Assembly: GCA_017557715.1 (NCBI GenBank)
Contig: JAFYYE010000022.1
Span: 1-19,542, forward strand
Source: Pseudobutyrivibrio sp.
Lineage (GTDB): Bacteria > Bacillota > Clostridia > Lachnospirales > Lachnospiraceae
Length of the DNA: 19,542 nt
Reading direction: 5' to 3'
Below are positions 8,488 through 15,204 of this stretch, in pieces. The position numbers and the translations under genes are program-made. Numbering within the stretch: position 1 is the stretch's first letter; each line of letters starts with the position of its first letter. The notes below the pieces were generated by a model. It was given only the letters and a program-made list of their open reading frames with translations, was not told the origin of the DNA and searched no databases.

Positions 8488-9351
8488 ATGAAAACATCAA
8501 ATAGTATTAAAGGTATAATCTTTATTTTACTTGCAGCATTGGGATTTTCTCTAATGACGTTTTTCGTTAGACTCTCTGGAGATTTGCCTACAATGCAAAA
8601 GGCTTTCTTTAGAAATTCAGTAGCTCTTGTAGTTGCTACTGTTGCTATAATTCGCTCACATGAAAAGTTTGTTATCGGAAAAGGAAACAGATTTGATATA
8701 TTTATGCGAAGCCTTTTTGGCACAATCGGTCTTATATCCAACTTTTATGCTGTAGACCGCTTAGGTATTGCTGATGCTAATATGCTAAATAAGCTTTCAC
8801 CATTTTTTGCTATTCTCCTATCAATGATTATCTTAAAAGAAATACCTAATAGATTCGATATTATTACAACAATCATCGCATTCATCGGTGCCCTTTTCAT
8901 TATACGTCCAACAGGCTCTTTCACAGCAGTATTTCCTGCCCTTGTTGGTCTTCTTGGAGGATTCGGTGCCGGCACCGCTTACGTATTTGTAAGAAAGCTT
9001 GGAAAGAAGGGCGTTAAGACACCTATAATTGTCTTTTGCTTTTCCCTCTTTTCAAGCCTTGTAACTTTACCATATTTAATTTTAGACTATACTCCAATGA
9101 GCTTAAAACAGTGTCTTTGCCTTTTAATGGCTGGCGCTGCTGCCTCTCTCGGACAGTTTTCAATTACACTTGCCTATAAACATGCGCCTGCGAAAGAAAT
9201 CTCAGTGTTTGATTACACTCAGGTAATTTTCGCAGCACTTCTCGGAATTATATTCCTTAGAGAGATTCCTGAAGCACTCAGCATTGTGGGCTATGTAATA
9301 ATCATCTGCGTAGCTATTATTCGATGGAATCGAAATAGAAAAATAGATTAA
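8488..9351 (+). CDS. EamA/DMT superfamily permease
   Basis: 287 residues and the only plus-strand gene in the window. It is an integral membrane protein with about ten hydrophobic helices arranged as two EamA repeats, roughly 8-138 and 150-280. Family-like features are the first helix GIIFILLAALGFSLMTFFVR, the loop KLSPFFAILLSMIILKEIP closing repeat one, and the matching YTQVIFAALLGIIFLREIP closing repeat two. DMT permeases of this type export or exchange small metabolites such as amino acids, purines or other drug-like molecules; the substrate cannot be predicted. The ribosome site is weak (AAAGG 14 bases away, TGAAG 7 bases away). The stop codon overlaps that of the convergent GH27 gene. 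Adjacency to a deaminase makes a nucleoside substrate conceivable, but nothing in the sequence shows it. Confidence 0.92.
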   Translation: MKTSNSIKGIIFILLAALGFSLMTFFVRLSGDLPTMQKAFFRNSVALVVATVAIIRSHEKFVIGKGNRFDIFMRSLFGTIGLISNFYAVDRLGIADANMLNKLSPFFAILLSMIILKEIPNRFDIITTIIAFIGALFIIRPTGSFTAVFPALVGLLGGFGAGTAYVFVRKLGKKGVKTPIIVFCFSLFSSLVTLPYLILDYTPMSLKQCLCLLMAGAAASLGQFSITLAYKHAPAKEISVFDYTQVIFAALLGIIFLREIPEALSIVGYVIIICVAIIRWNRNRKID

Positions 9352-10637
9352 CAAAAAGCTTTAACTCCATGAGCTGGCACTGTTATCTTCTGGAGCTTAT
9401 CCATTTCAACCATCTGATTAGACCATATTTCTCTCAAGGAGATATGGTCTATTTTTTTGTCATAGATTTTCTCCAAGTTAATTTCAAAATCTCTATACTC
9501 ATCTGAGAGATTAAATATCGCAAATGCGAAGTTTTTTGCATCAATATTTACTGTACGCCATATAGCAAGAGCATCATCTCTATAAACCTGACTAGCCTTC
9601 CAGCCATCCTTCATAAAGGATAATAAATAATCATTTGTAAGAAGACTTAAATCATCCTCTGTCATCTTTGTAAGCTCTCCACCTATCATTAAAGGAGAAC
9701 GGAACATTGTCCATAGCGTCATCATTGTCATCAACTCATCATAGTTGAAATTTGTCAGACGTTCCTCTTTGAAGCCTGCGCCTACTGTTCCAATAGGAAG
9801 CATATCACAGTCTGGGAAACAACCTGCTTTCACATGGTCCTGCCACATTTCACAGCGCAAAAACATATTCTTAAGAAGCTCCCACTTGTCCCAAAAATCA
9901 TCAGTGATTCGCCACATATTAGCATTGTCACAATAATGAAAAGCCTTATCAATATGAGCCGGTCCTGGTGAAAGGCTTAAGACTATTTTGCGACCAGATT
10001 TCATTATGGCTTCATGAAGCATTCTTGTTTCGTGCCAACCACTGAAATCCTCTGGCTTGTACATCCAAGAATCACAAATGTCATCACACTTAATAAAATC
10101 AACACCCCAATCCGCATACATCTGAATGAGGGAATCGTAATATGCCTGACCTTCAATTACATTTCTTACGCCATACATATCTGGATTCCATCCGCAAATA
10201 CTTCCTGGATCTGCAATATCAGCTGCTGTCACATTTGTTCCGTATACTGGAAGGTGGCGCTCTGCCGCAGCTCTTGGAATACCACGCATAATGTGAATTC
10301 CAAACTTTAATCCAAGATTATGACAGTAATCCGCCAGAGGCTTAAAGCCTGCACCATTTTTAGATGATGGAAATCTAGAAGGACTTGGAATAAATCTTCC
10401 GTATTCATCCATCTCATCATCCCCAAATGGAATGTACTGATGCTCGCTTCTTCTAGTACCAGCATCATTTGAATACCACTCAATATCTACTACAATATAT
10501 TCATAGCCATATTTCTTTAAGTGCTTTGCCATGTAGTCTGCATTGGCTTTAATCTGCTCTTCATTAACCGTGGTGTCATAATAATCATAGCTGTTCCACC
10601 CCATTGGTGGTGTGATTGCAAACTCATTCTTGTTCAT
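9348..10637 (-). CDS. GH27 glycosidase, probable beta-L-arabinopyranosidase
   Basis: 429 residues, no signal peptide, so probably cytoplasmic. The GH27 barrel is clear: PPMGWNSYDYY at 10-20, GFKPLADYCHNLGLKFGIHIMRG near 97-119, the nucleophile D185 in FIKCDDICD, and the acid/base D247 in MWRITDDFW (R243-x3-D247 spacing as in other GH27 enzymes). A small beta domain follows from about 340. In alpha-galactosidases the early strand ends DDxW, and the second Asp helps bind the galactose hydroxymethyl group. Here the sequence is VVDIEW, with Ile52 in that place. An Ile here is known from GH27 beta-L-arabinopyranosidases, which act on sugars lacking that group. I therefore favour arabinopyranosidase, with alpha-galactosidase as the alternative. 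Start choice: an upstream in-frame TTG at 10655 overlaps the ribosome site AAGGAG, which lies 9 bases before the ATG, so the ATG at 10637 is correct. Confidence 0.9.
   Translation of the reverse strand: MNKNEFAITPPMGWNSYDYYDTTVNEEQIKANADYMAKHLKKYGYEYIVVDIEWYSNDAGTRRSEHQYIPFGDDEMDEYGRFIPSPSRFPSSKNGAGFKPLADYCHNLGLKFGIHIMRGIPRAAAERHLPVYGTNVTAADIADPGSICGWNPDMYGVRNVIEGQAYYDSLIQMYADWGVDFIKCDDICDSWMYKPEDFSGWHETRMLHEAIMKSGRKIVLSLSPGPAHIDKAFHYCDNANMWRITDDFWDKWELLKNMFLRCEMWQDHVKAGCFPDCDMLPIGTVGAGFKEERLTNFNYDELMTMMTLWTMFRSPLMIGGELTKMTEDDLSLLTNDYLLSFMKDGWKASQVYRDDALAIWRTVNIDAKNFAFAIFNLSDEYRDFEINLEKIYDKKIDHISLREIWSNQMVEMDKLQKITVPAHGVKAFC
9419..9458 (+). terminator. Intrinsic terminator of the permease, embedded in the GH27 coding region
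   Basis: TAGACCATAT (9419-9428) and ATATGGTCTA (9442-9451) form a perfect 10-bp stem, which can extend inward by a few pairs. Seven Ts (9452-9458) follow on the plus strand, about 70 bases after the permease stop. On the minus strand the same DNA encodes GH27 residues DHISLREIWSN, and no T run follows the hairpin there, so it should stop only plus-strand transcripts. Confidence 0.8.
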
Positions 10638-10702
10638 AGCATCCTTCTCCTTCAAGTGTCACATTCTTGGTATGTCATTTTTATTTGCTCTTCTGACCAT
10701 AA

Positions 10703-11485
10703 CTAATGCCTTTCATTCTGGTTTTCATATTTCTCACAAAATCTTGCTGAGAAAGATGGTTCCTCATCGCCAATAACAAGATGGCTTATATCTCCTGCTC
10801 TTAATGTTCTAAAGATGCCAATACCCTTTTGTCTTTCTTCGCTGGCAACTACCGTAACTGATGTAGGTGCAAGGGCTGTACACTGAAGTGGTACAAATGG
10901 AGAAACGTTCCATAATCTGGAAAGTAAAACAGAAGTAATTCCATAGTGGCAGAAGAAAGCTATTGTCTTATCATTTCCTTCTTCAACCTTATAAGTAATA
11001 CCATTTCTCACATACCCATTATCAGCAAGGAATTTATCAAAATTCTCTATAACTGAATCATAAACTTCTAATGAATTACCACCTTCAAATATTGGTGATT
11101 TCTTCCATTCATTTACATCAAAAAGCTCTGGATGATCTCCATAGTATGATGGAAGCATATCCCACATAATTCTATTATTATATTCACCTGTAGCTGGGTC
11201 TTTTGTTAATTCGGTTTCATACGCCTTTCTAACGTCCTCAGAAATATTCGCATTTACATAACCTGGAAATTCCTGAAGCCAGTCTAAAGTAGTGACAGGT
11301 AATCCCAGCTTTTCTACACAATAAGCTGCAGTATCTTTTGCTCTTCCAAGTGGAGACTGATAAATCTCATCTATTCCATATTTATCAATGATGTTTGCTA
11401 AGAGCTGAGCCTCCCTTCTACCCTTTTCTGTAAGAGTATCGTTAACATAATCTGGGTCACCATGTCTTATAAATATTAATTTCAT
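10703..11485 (-). CDS. Histidine phosphatase (phosphoglycerate-mutase-like) family protein
   Basis: 260 residues. The family transfers phosphate through a phosphohistidine. The N-terminal RHG motif gives the nucleophile H8, with R7. R48 lies in YQSPLGRAKDTA, the probable acid E72 is in LQEFPG, and the second catalytic histidine H180 is in AFFCHYGITSVLL. This completes the usual RHG...R...E...H set, so the protein should be active. It is longer than a compact 200-residue member because of an insertion of about 60 residues (75-135), which would cap the active site and may set specificity. The substrate is unknown; sugar phosphates and nucleotides are both possible. An AGG lies 6 bases before the ATG. 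The GH27 gene begins 65 bases downstream with no terminator between them, so co-transcription is likely and a link to sugar metabolism is plausible. Confidence 0.9.
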   Translation of the reverse strand: MKLIFIRHGDPDYVNDTLTEKGRREAQLLANIIDKYGIDEIYQSPLGRAKDTAAYCVEKLGLPVTTLDWLQEFPGYVNANISEDVRKAYETELTKDPATGEYNNRIMWDMLPSYYGDHPELFDVNEWKKSPIFEGGNSLEVYDSVIENFDKFLADNGYVRNGITYKVEEGNDKTIAFFCHYGITSVLLSRLWNVSPFVPLQCTALAPTSVTVVASEERQKGIGIFRTLRAGDISHLVIGDEEPSFSARFCEKYENQNERH

Positions 11486-11529
11486 TAAAACCTAATTCCT
11501 TTTCTTCATACTTCAATATTATGGAAAAC

Positions 11530-11538
11530 ATTATAACA
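11530..11538 (-). promoter_or_regulatory. Predicted extended -10 promoter for the phosphatase-GH27 pair
   Basis: The minus strand reads TGTTATAAT, a perfect TATAAT preceded by the TGn extension, about 45 bases upstream of the phosphatase start and downstream of the lrgB terminator. No recognisable -35 is seen, which is tolerated in extended -10 promoters. Confidence 0.5.
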
Positions 11539-11566
11539 TTGAGCTCAAGTAAAATCATTTATTCTA

Positions 11567-11596
11567 TGAAAAAACGACCAGAAAAAATCTGGTCGT
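11567..11596 (-). terminator. Intrinsic terminator after lrgB
   Basis: ACGACCAGA (11574-11582) and TCTGGTCGT (11588-11596) form a perfect 9-bp stem with a 5-base loop. Six Ts follow on the minus strand (11574-11569). The hairpin begins six bases after the lrgB stop codon. Confidence 0.93.
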
Positions 11597-11601
11597 ATAA
11601 T

Positions 11602-12294
11602 TTACATAAGTCCTGCGAAGAATGTGGCAAACAATACTGTAAGAATACCAGCCACTGCAATTGAAAGTGAACTCATGGCGCCTTCAACATCACCAATCTC
11701 CATAGCCTTGGCTGTGCCGATAGCATGGGCTGCAGTTCCCAAAGCAAGCCCCTTTGAAATAGGCTCATGGATTCTGAAAATCTTACAGATAAACTCACCC
11801 ATAATATTTCCAAGTACACCTGTAATAACAATTACCGCTACTGTAATAGTCACATACCCACCAAGCTCCTCAGATACACCCATTCCGATGGCTGTAGTGA
11901 TGGACTTTGGAAGAAGGGTAACGTAATTTTCGTGATCAAGCCCCATCATCTTTGAAAGAACAAATACTGTAATAAGGCTTGTGATAACACCTGATGTAAC
12001 ACCAAGAATTACTGCCTTTGCATTGTTCTTAAGAAGCTCCCACTCCTCATAAAGTGGAATGGCAAGACATACTGTGGCTGGAGTCAAAAACCAACTGAGA
12101 TATTTTGCTCCATCATTATAGGTCTCATAATCAACATGACCTCCTACAAGGAATAGGATTGTAACTACTATAGAAATAAGAAGTGGATTGAGAAGTCCAA
12201 ATCCAAACTTTTTCTTTAAAGCTGCACCTAAGCCGTAGGCCACAAGGCTGATTGTCACGCCTGCATAGGCGCTTGTCTGCATAAATTCACTCAT
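11602..12294 (-). CDS. lrgB: LrgB/CidB family membrane protein
   Basis: 230 residues with many hydrophobic segments, typical of LrgB. Family signatures include GFGLLNPLLISI, LTPATVCLAIPLYEEWELLK, LPKSITTAIGMGVSEELGG, and GLALGTAAHAIGTAKAMEIGDVEGAMSSLSIAVAG (read in pieces across about 70-220). LrgAB was named as an antiholin-like modulator of murein hydrolase activity in Staphylococcus. Related pairs in Bacillus subtilis and Streptococcus mutans take up pyruvate, so transport of a small organic acid is a good alternative. Start choice: the frame continues upstream for 43 codons, but those overlap lrgA. The ATG at 12294 shares its A with the lrgA stop codon (TAATG), and a GGGGGAG ribosome site lies 8 bases before it, so this start is well supported and translation is coupled to lrgA. 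Confidence 0.94.
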   Translation of the reverse strand: MSEFMQTSAYAGVTISLVAYGLGAALKKKFGFGLLNPLLISIVVTILFLVGGHVDYETYNDGAKYLSWFLTPATVCLAIPLYEEWELLKNNAKAVILGVTSGVITSLITVFVLSKMMGLDHENYVTLLPKSITTAIGMGVSEELGGYVTITVAVIVITGVLGNIMGEFICKIFRIHEPISKGLALGTAAHAIGTAKAMEIGDVEGAMSSLSIAVAGILTVLFATFFAGLM

Positions 12295-12653
12295 TACTTT
12301 GTCTCCCCCTTTCTCTTTTTGATAATGAACTGGGAAACAAGTCCTGTAGCTCCCATAACTGTAAATATCGTAATTACGGTAATAACCGAAACTGGCAAAA
12401 GTACTGGCTGAAGAACATTCCATGAAGCCATAAGACCTACTCCAGCTGGAATAAACATAACAGGCATAATTTCAATCAAAAACTTTCCTGCATCTCTAAC
12501 CTGATCAAGCTTGATGATACCAGTGAGAAGCAATACAAACATAAGCACCATTCCATAAATACTTGCTGGAATAGGAAATGACAAAACACTTTTAAGAATT
12601 TCACCAATCAACGAAATCCCTAAGATTATCAGAAACTGCTTTAAAAACTTCAT
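12294..12653 (-). CDS. lrgA: LrgA/CidA family holin-like membrane protein
   Basis: 119 residues with four predicted membrane helices (about 5-22, 28-47, 60-80 and 88-110) and a basic tail KKRKGETK, as in CidA/LrgA proteins. The loop IGEILKSVLSFPIPASIYGMVLMF matches the family's conserved segment, including the P-x-P-x-S-x-x-G-M pattern. It would oligomerise in the cytoplasmic membrane and work with LrgB, with which it overlaps by one base. AGAGG lies 7 bases before the ATG. A hairpin terminator sits immediately upstream, and its T run ends 17 bases before the start codon, leaving no room for a promoter downstream of it; see the entry at 12710. No LytSR-type regulator is seen in the window. 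Confidence 0.93.
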   Translation of the reverse strand: MKFLKQFLIILGISLIGEILKSVLSFPIPASIYGMVLMFVLLLTGIIKLDQVRDAGKFLIEIMPVMFIPAGVGLMASWNVLQPVLLPVSVITVITIFTVMGATGLVSQFIIKKRKGETK

Positions 12654-12667
12654 GACTTTACCTCTTC

Positions 12668-12707
12668 ATAAAAATTAGGGCTAAAGATTATCCTCCCTAG
12701 CCCCAAT
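12668..12707 (-). terminator. Intrinsic terminator between the carAB-cobI run and lrgAB
   Basis: The minus-strand hairpin has arms ATTGGGGCTA (12707-12698) and TAGCCCTAAT (12683-12674): ten pairs with one G-T wobble and a 14-base loop. Five Ts (12674-12670) follow. It begins 13 bases after the stop of the 163-residue gene and ends just ahead of the lrgA ribosome binding site. Confidence 0.8.
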
Positions 12708-12709
12708 TT

Positions 12710-12715
12710 ATTATA
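12710..12715 (-). promoter_or_regulatory. Possible lrgAB promoter (-10 TATAAT)
   Basis: A perfect minus-strand TATAAT lies between the stop of the 163-residue gene and the terminator hairpin. At 18 bases upstream is a weak -35-like GACAAT. Transcripts from it would start near 12703, inside the first arm of the hairpin. It is the only candidate I see for independent lrgAB expression. Confidence 0.3.
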
Positions 12716-12719
12716 CTAC

Positions 12720-13211
12720 TTATTTATGAACATATTGTCCTTTTTTGAGTACTATCCTATTAATTCTTTCATCAACCTCATGGTAAACTGCATTAAGTGG
12801 CCATGGCATAAGCTGAATATATTCTCTGTCCTCTGGCTCCAAGCTTTCTAACCATTCAGTAAACTCTGAAGTTTTCTTATATAACTCTTTTCCGAACTCA
12901 CACTGAACATATTCTTTATCAGAATTATCAACAGTTTCTGTAACTCTTCTAAAGCTTATCCGACCAAACTCATCCTGCTCCTTGATAAAGGATGCTTTTT
13001 CATGGACAGGCTGTGGCTCTTCAAGGGAAATCTTTCCAGTATTAAGAAAGTGCTCCCACATATACTGAGCAATCTTCTCCTTTGAAATAGGATAGTTTAT
13101 CTCATCTGCAATTTTGCTAATGGAATATCCCAAATCTGCCAAATGTCGAACAGCTCCTCCGGCTGCTGCATCATTTATGAAGTTCCCCAAAGCCTTGTTG
13201 AATTCCTTCAA
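12720..13211 (-). CDS. Hypothetical protein, possible N-terminal helix-turn-helix
   Basis: 163 residues of a family I do not recognise. It is soluble, with no signal peptide or membrane helix. Residues about 15-55 (GGAVRHLADLGYSISKIADEIN followed by SKEKIAQYMWEHFLNTGKI) have the spacing of a helix-turn-helix, the segment GYSISKIADEI resembling the first helices of many resolvase- or transposase-like HTH units. The remainder is charged, with an acidic EWLESLEPEDREY stretch and a conserved-looking QLMPWPLNAVYHEV. The start must be TTG: no ATG occurs before residue 49, and AAGG lies 7 bases upstream. It begins two bases after the cobI stop codon, so it is translationally coupled to cobI. Coding bias matches the neighbours. 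A DNA-binding regulatory role is only a guess. Confidence 0.8.
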   Translation of the reverse strand: MKEFNKALGNFINDAAAGGAVRHLADLGYSISKIADEINYPISKEKIAQYMWEHFLNTGKISLEEPQPVHEKASFIKEQDEFGRISFRRVTETVDNSDKEYVQCEFGKELYKKTSEFTEWLESLEPEDREYIQLMPWPLNAVYHEVDERINRIVLKKGQYVHK

Positions 13212-13213
13212 TC

Positions 13214-13912
13214 TTACACCTTATCCTTAATAATGATAGTCATCATATATTTAGAATCATCAGGTATCATTATTGCTCCGTTAAAAATCTGCTCCGTCTC
13301 CATACCGCAGTCTACTACCGCATATACGGATATTTTTTCAGCCTGCTCCATCTCAAGAAGACGTTCTTTTATCTTTGCAACATTTCTTCCGCTTTTCATA
13401 ATAATCTTTGTTCCTGGAAGCTTCAGGTCGTCTTCAAGATTTCCCTGACCAGAGATAATATGAATGTTCTCATCTCTCTCACTAAGGAGCGTACCAGCGG
13501 CTGCTGCAGAACCGCAGAAGGATGTGATTCCGTTAATTATCTCTACTTCTATGCCATCCTTCTTTGCAAGCTTCATTATATAACCAAATGTTGAATAAAC
13601 TGTGGGGTCTCCTATAGTAAGAAAGGCAAGGTTGTACCCCTCCATAATGAGTTGTCTGTACTTCTCATAGAATTCAGCATGCATTCTGGCAAGAGCCTCT
13701 TCATCCCTTGTCATCTCAAAATCAAAGCTTATGGTCTTTTTATATTTAAGCTCCGTAACCACGGGAAGTGCTATTTGAAAAGCACGGCACTCATACTTAT
13801 CTGCCTTTGGCAAACAAATAACATCCGCCTCTTTAATTGCTCTAACAGCTTTAAGTGTAAGCATTTCTGGATCTCCAGGGCCTACACCTATTCCATATAA
13901 TATTCCTGCCAT
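13214..13912 (-). CDS. cobI: Precorrin-2 / cobalt-factor II C20-methyltransferase
   Basis: 232 residues. It would transfer a methyl group from S-adenosylmethionine to C-20 of precorrin-2 (CobI, aerobic route) or cobalt-factor II (CbiL, anaerobic route) in corrin-ring synthesis. Visible tetrapyrrole-methylase motifs are GIGVGPGDPEMLTLKAVRAI (7-26), the FLTIGDPTVYSTFGYIM segment near 97-113, and GITSFCGSAAAAGTLL near 130-145. The extended N-terminal part (ADVICLPKADKYECRAFQIA) is characteristic of the C20 enzyme among the paralogous methylases. In an anaerobic Firmicute the CbiL reaction is more likely, although databases often use cobI for both. AAGGA lies 8 bases before the ATG. No other cobalamin gene is in the window, so the rest of the pathway must be elsewhere or absent. 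It is tightly coupled to the downstream 163-residue gene. Confidence 0.92.
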   Translation of the reverse strand: MAGILYGIGVGPGDPEMLTLKAVRAIKEADVICLPKADKYECRAFQIALPVVTELKYKKTISFDFEMTRDEEALARMHAEFYEKYRQLIMEGYNLAFLTIGDPTVYSTFGYIMKLAKKDGIEVEIINGITSFCGSAAAAGTLLSERDENIHIISGQGNLEDDLKLPGTKIIMKSGRNVAKIKERLLEMEQAEKISVYAVVDCGMETEQIFNGAIMIPDDSKYMMTIIIKDKV

Positions 13913-13963
13913 ATAGTTATTCCTTATTTCTCCTTCGTTTTCATCAATTCGTAATTTTATTTA

Positions 13964-15166
13964 TTATTTCTTTTTTAATAAATCTATAGCAGCTGTAAAA
14001 ATTACACATACAAAATTATCTATTAGATAAGCTACTATCAGCGATAAAATCAAAGCTACTATAATAGAAAGAAGCGGATATGCCCCGGTCCATCTTGTGG
14101 AAGAATTAATTCCTATTTTCATTTCCAAATATCCTACCACCCAATAATGTACAAGCATTATTCCGTAACTATATTTACTTATCAACCTGATCAAATATAG
14201 GCTCTTCAATTTATCCTTTATTTTAAAGAAGAAGGCAAATACTCCCATAGCAACAAGCAATCGGTATGGTGATAAGTTCGATAACGTCAAGCCATAGCTT
14301 GAGTCAAATCTGTAGATTACCCACATGAGAATACTACTTAAGATACCAATAATTATCAGCACTGTATCATATTTTCTGGTCTCATCCTTCGCACACCAGA
14401 ATCCTACAACTGCTACCAAAACCCATCCCAAATATATTCCATCCATCTCAATATTAAATGGAACATAGGTAAAGAATGTCAGAATTAAAACTGTAGCAAT
14501 AACAAGACCTGTTAAGAATTTATAAGGATAATTCTTCAACATAGGTCTCAAGAAAGCTATCAAAATATACACAGCAATAAGCACATACACAAGCCAAAAA
14601 TGGTCAGTAGCATTGTCACTAAAATCTGCTGTAGCCAGCTTTTTAAATACATTTGGTAATGAAGCAGCACCTGTAATTTGGCCAAATGCCCATGAATACC
14701 ATAGATAATAAACTATAAGGGGAATAACTATTTTAGAAAGTCTCTTTCCATAGAATGTAAGCACTGTCTCATCTCTGTAAGGAAGTAGCAATGCTCCAGA
14801 AAGCATAACGAAAATAATGTTGCAGTTCAGGCACCACCATACTATAAAATCCAAAGTTTTATAATACAAAGTATTCTCATACCCTGCTGCAAAAACTAAA
14901 TCTAATGAAAGAACATGAATGGTGATTACACTAATTACCGCAAACACACGAATAAAATCATACACAGGGATATTTCTGCTTTTGTTTAGCGCCAATGTTC
15001 CTTTTAAATAATCATCACTTTTCACAGACTTAAAAATTGAGATTGCAAGACCAACTGCTGCAATTCCTAAAACAACATAACTAACAGGGGCTATAGCGTA
15101 TTTCAACGCTAAAACCCCTGCTACAAAAATCCCTATCCAATACACAATATTTAACAATACTCGCAT
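13964..15166 (-). CDS. Membrane acyltransferase, acyltransferase-3 family
   Basis: 400 residues with about twelve hydrophobic helices. The family moves acetyl or other acyl groups across the membrane onto cell-surface glycans, peptidoglycan or lipids. The conserved R-x10-H motif is present as R73 and H84 in YDFIRVFAVISVITIHV, with the usual following helices (FIVWWCLNCNIIFVMLSGALLL and GKRLSKIVIPLIVYYLWY). The first 55 residues add two helices ahead of the catalytic core, slightly longer than minimal members. No SGNH-type extracellular domain is fused. The acceptor is unknown. GGGGAG lies close upstream of the ATG, and only 38 bases separate it from the carB stop with no hairpin, so read-through from carAB is expected. 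No glycan-synthesis genes accompany it here. Confidence 0.9.
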   Translation of the reverse strand: MRVLLNIVYWIGIFVAGVLALKYAIAPVSYVVLGIAAVGLAISIFKSVKSDDYLKGTLALNKSRNIPVYDFIRVFAVISVITIHVLSLDLVFAAGYENTLYYKTLDFIVWWCLNCNIIFVMLSGALLLPYRDETVLTFYGKRLSKIVIPLIVYYLWYSWAFGQITGAASLPNVFKKLATADFSDNATDHFWLVYVLIAVYILIAFLRPMLKNYPYKFLTGLVIATVLILTFFTYVPFNIEMDGIYLGWVLVAVVGFWCAKDETRKYDTVLIIIGILSSILMWVIYRFDSSYGLTLSNLSPYRLLVAMGVFAFFFKIKDKLKSLYLIRLISKYSYGIMLVHYWVVGYLEMKIGINSSTRWTGAYPLLSIIVALILSLIVAYLIDNFVCVIFTAAIDLLKKK

Positions 15167-15204
15167 ATCCTCTCCCCATTAAGATTAAGAATAATGTAAG
15201 TATA

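Noticed and set aside
9320..9334. Small hairpin TTCGAT-TGG/TCC-ATCGAA near the permease 3' end as a GH27 terminator
   Set aside because: Only a 6-bp stem with a 3-base loop, and no T run follows on the minus strand.
10638..10655. TTG start adding six residues to the GH27 protein
   Set aside because: These codons contain the AAGGAG ribosome binding site of the ATG at 10637, and the added residues have no counterpart in the family.
11624..11926. A 100-residue open frame on the plus strand opposite lrgB
   Set aside because: It is antisense to a well-supported gene, has no ribosome site or family resemblance, and reflects the codon bias of lrgB. The same applies to the other plus-strand frames opposite carB, GH27 and the chemoreceptor.
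12295..12423. A 43-codon N-terminal extension of lrgB in the same open frame
   Set aside because: It overlaps lrgA in another frame, has no LrgB-like sequence, and the TAATG junction with a strong ribosome site 8 bases before 12294 marks the true start.
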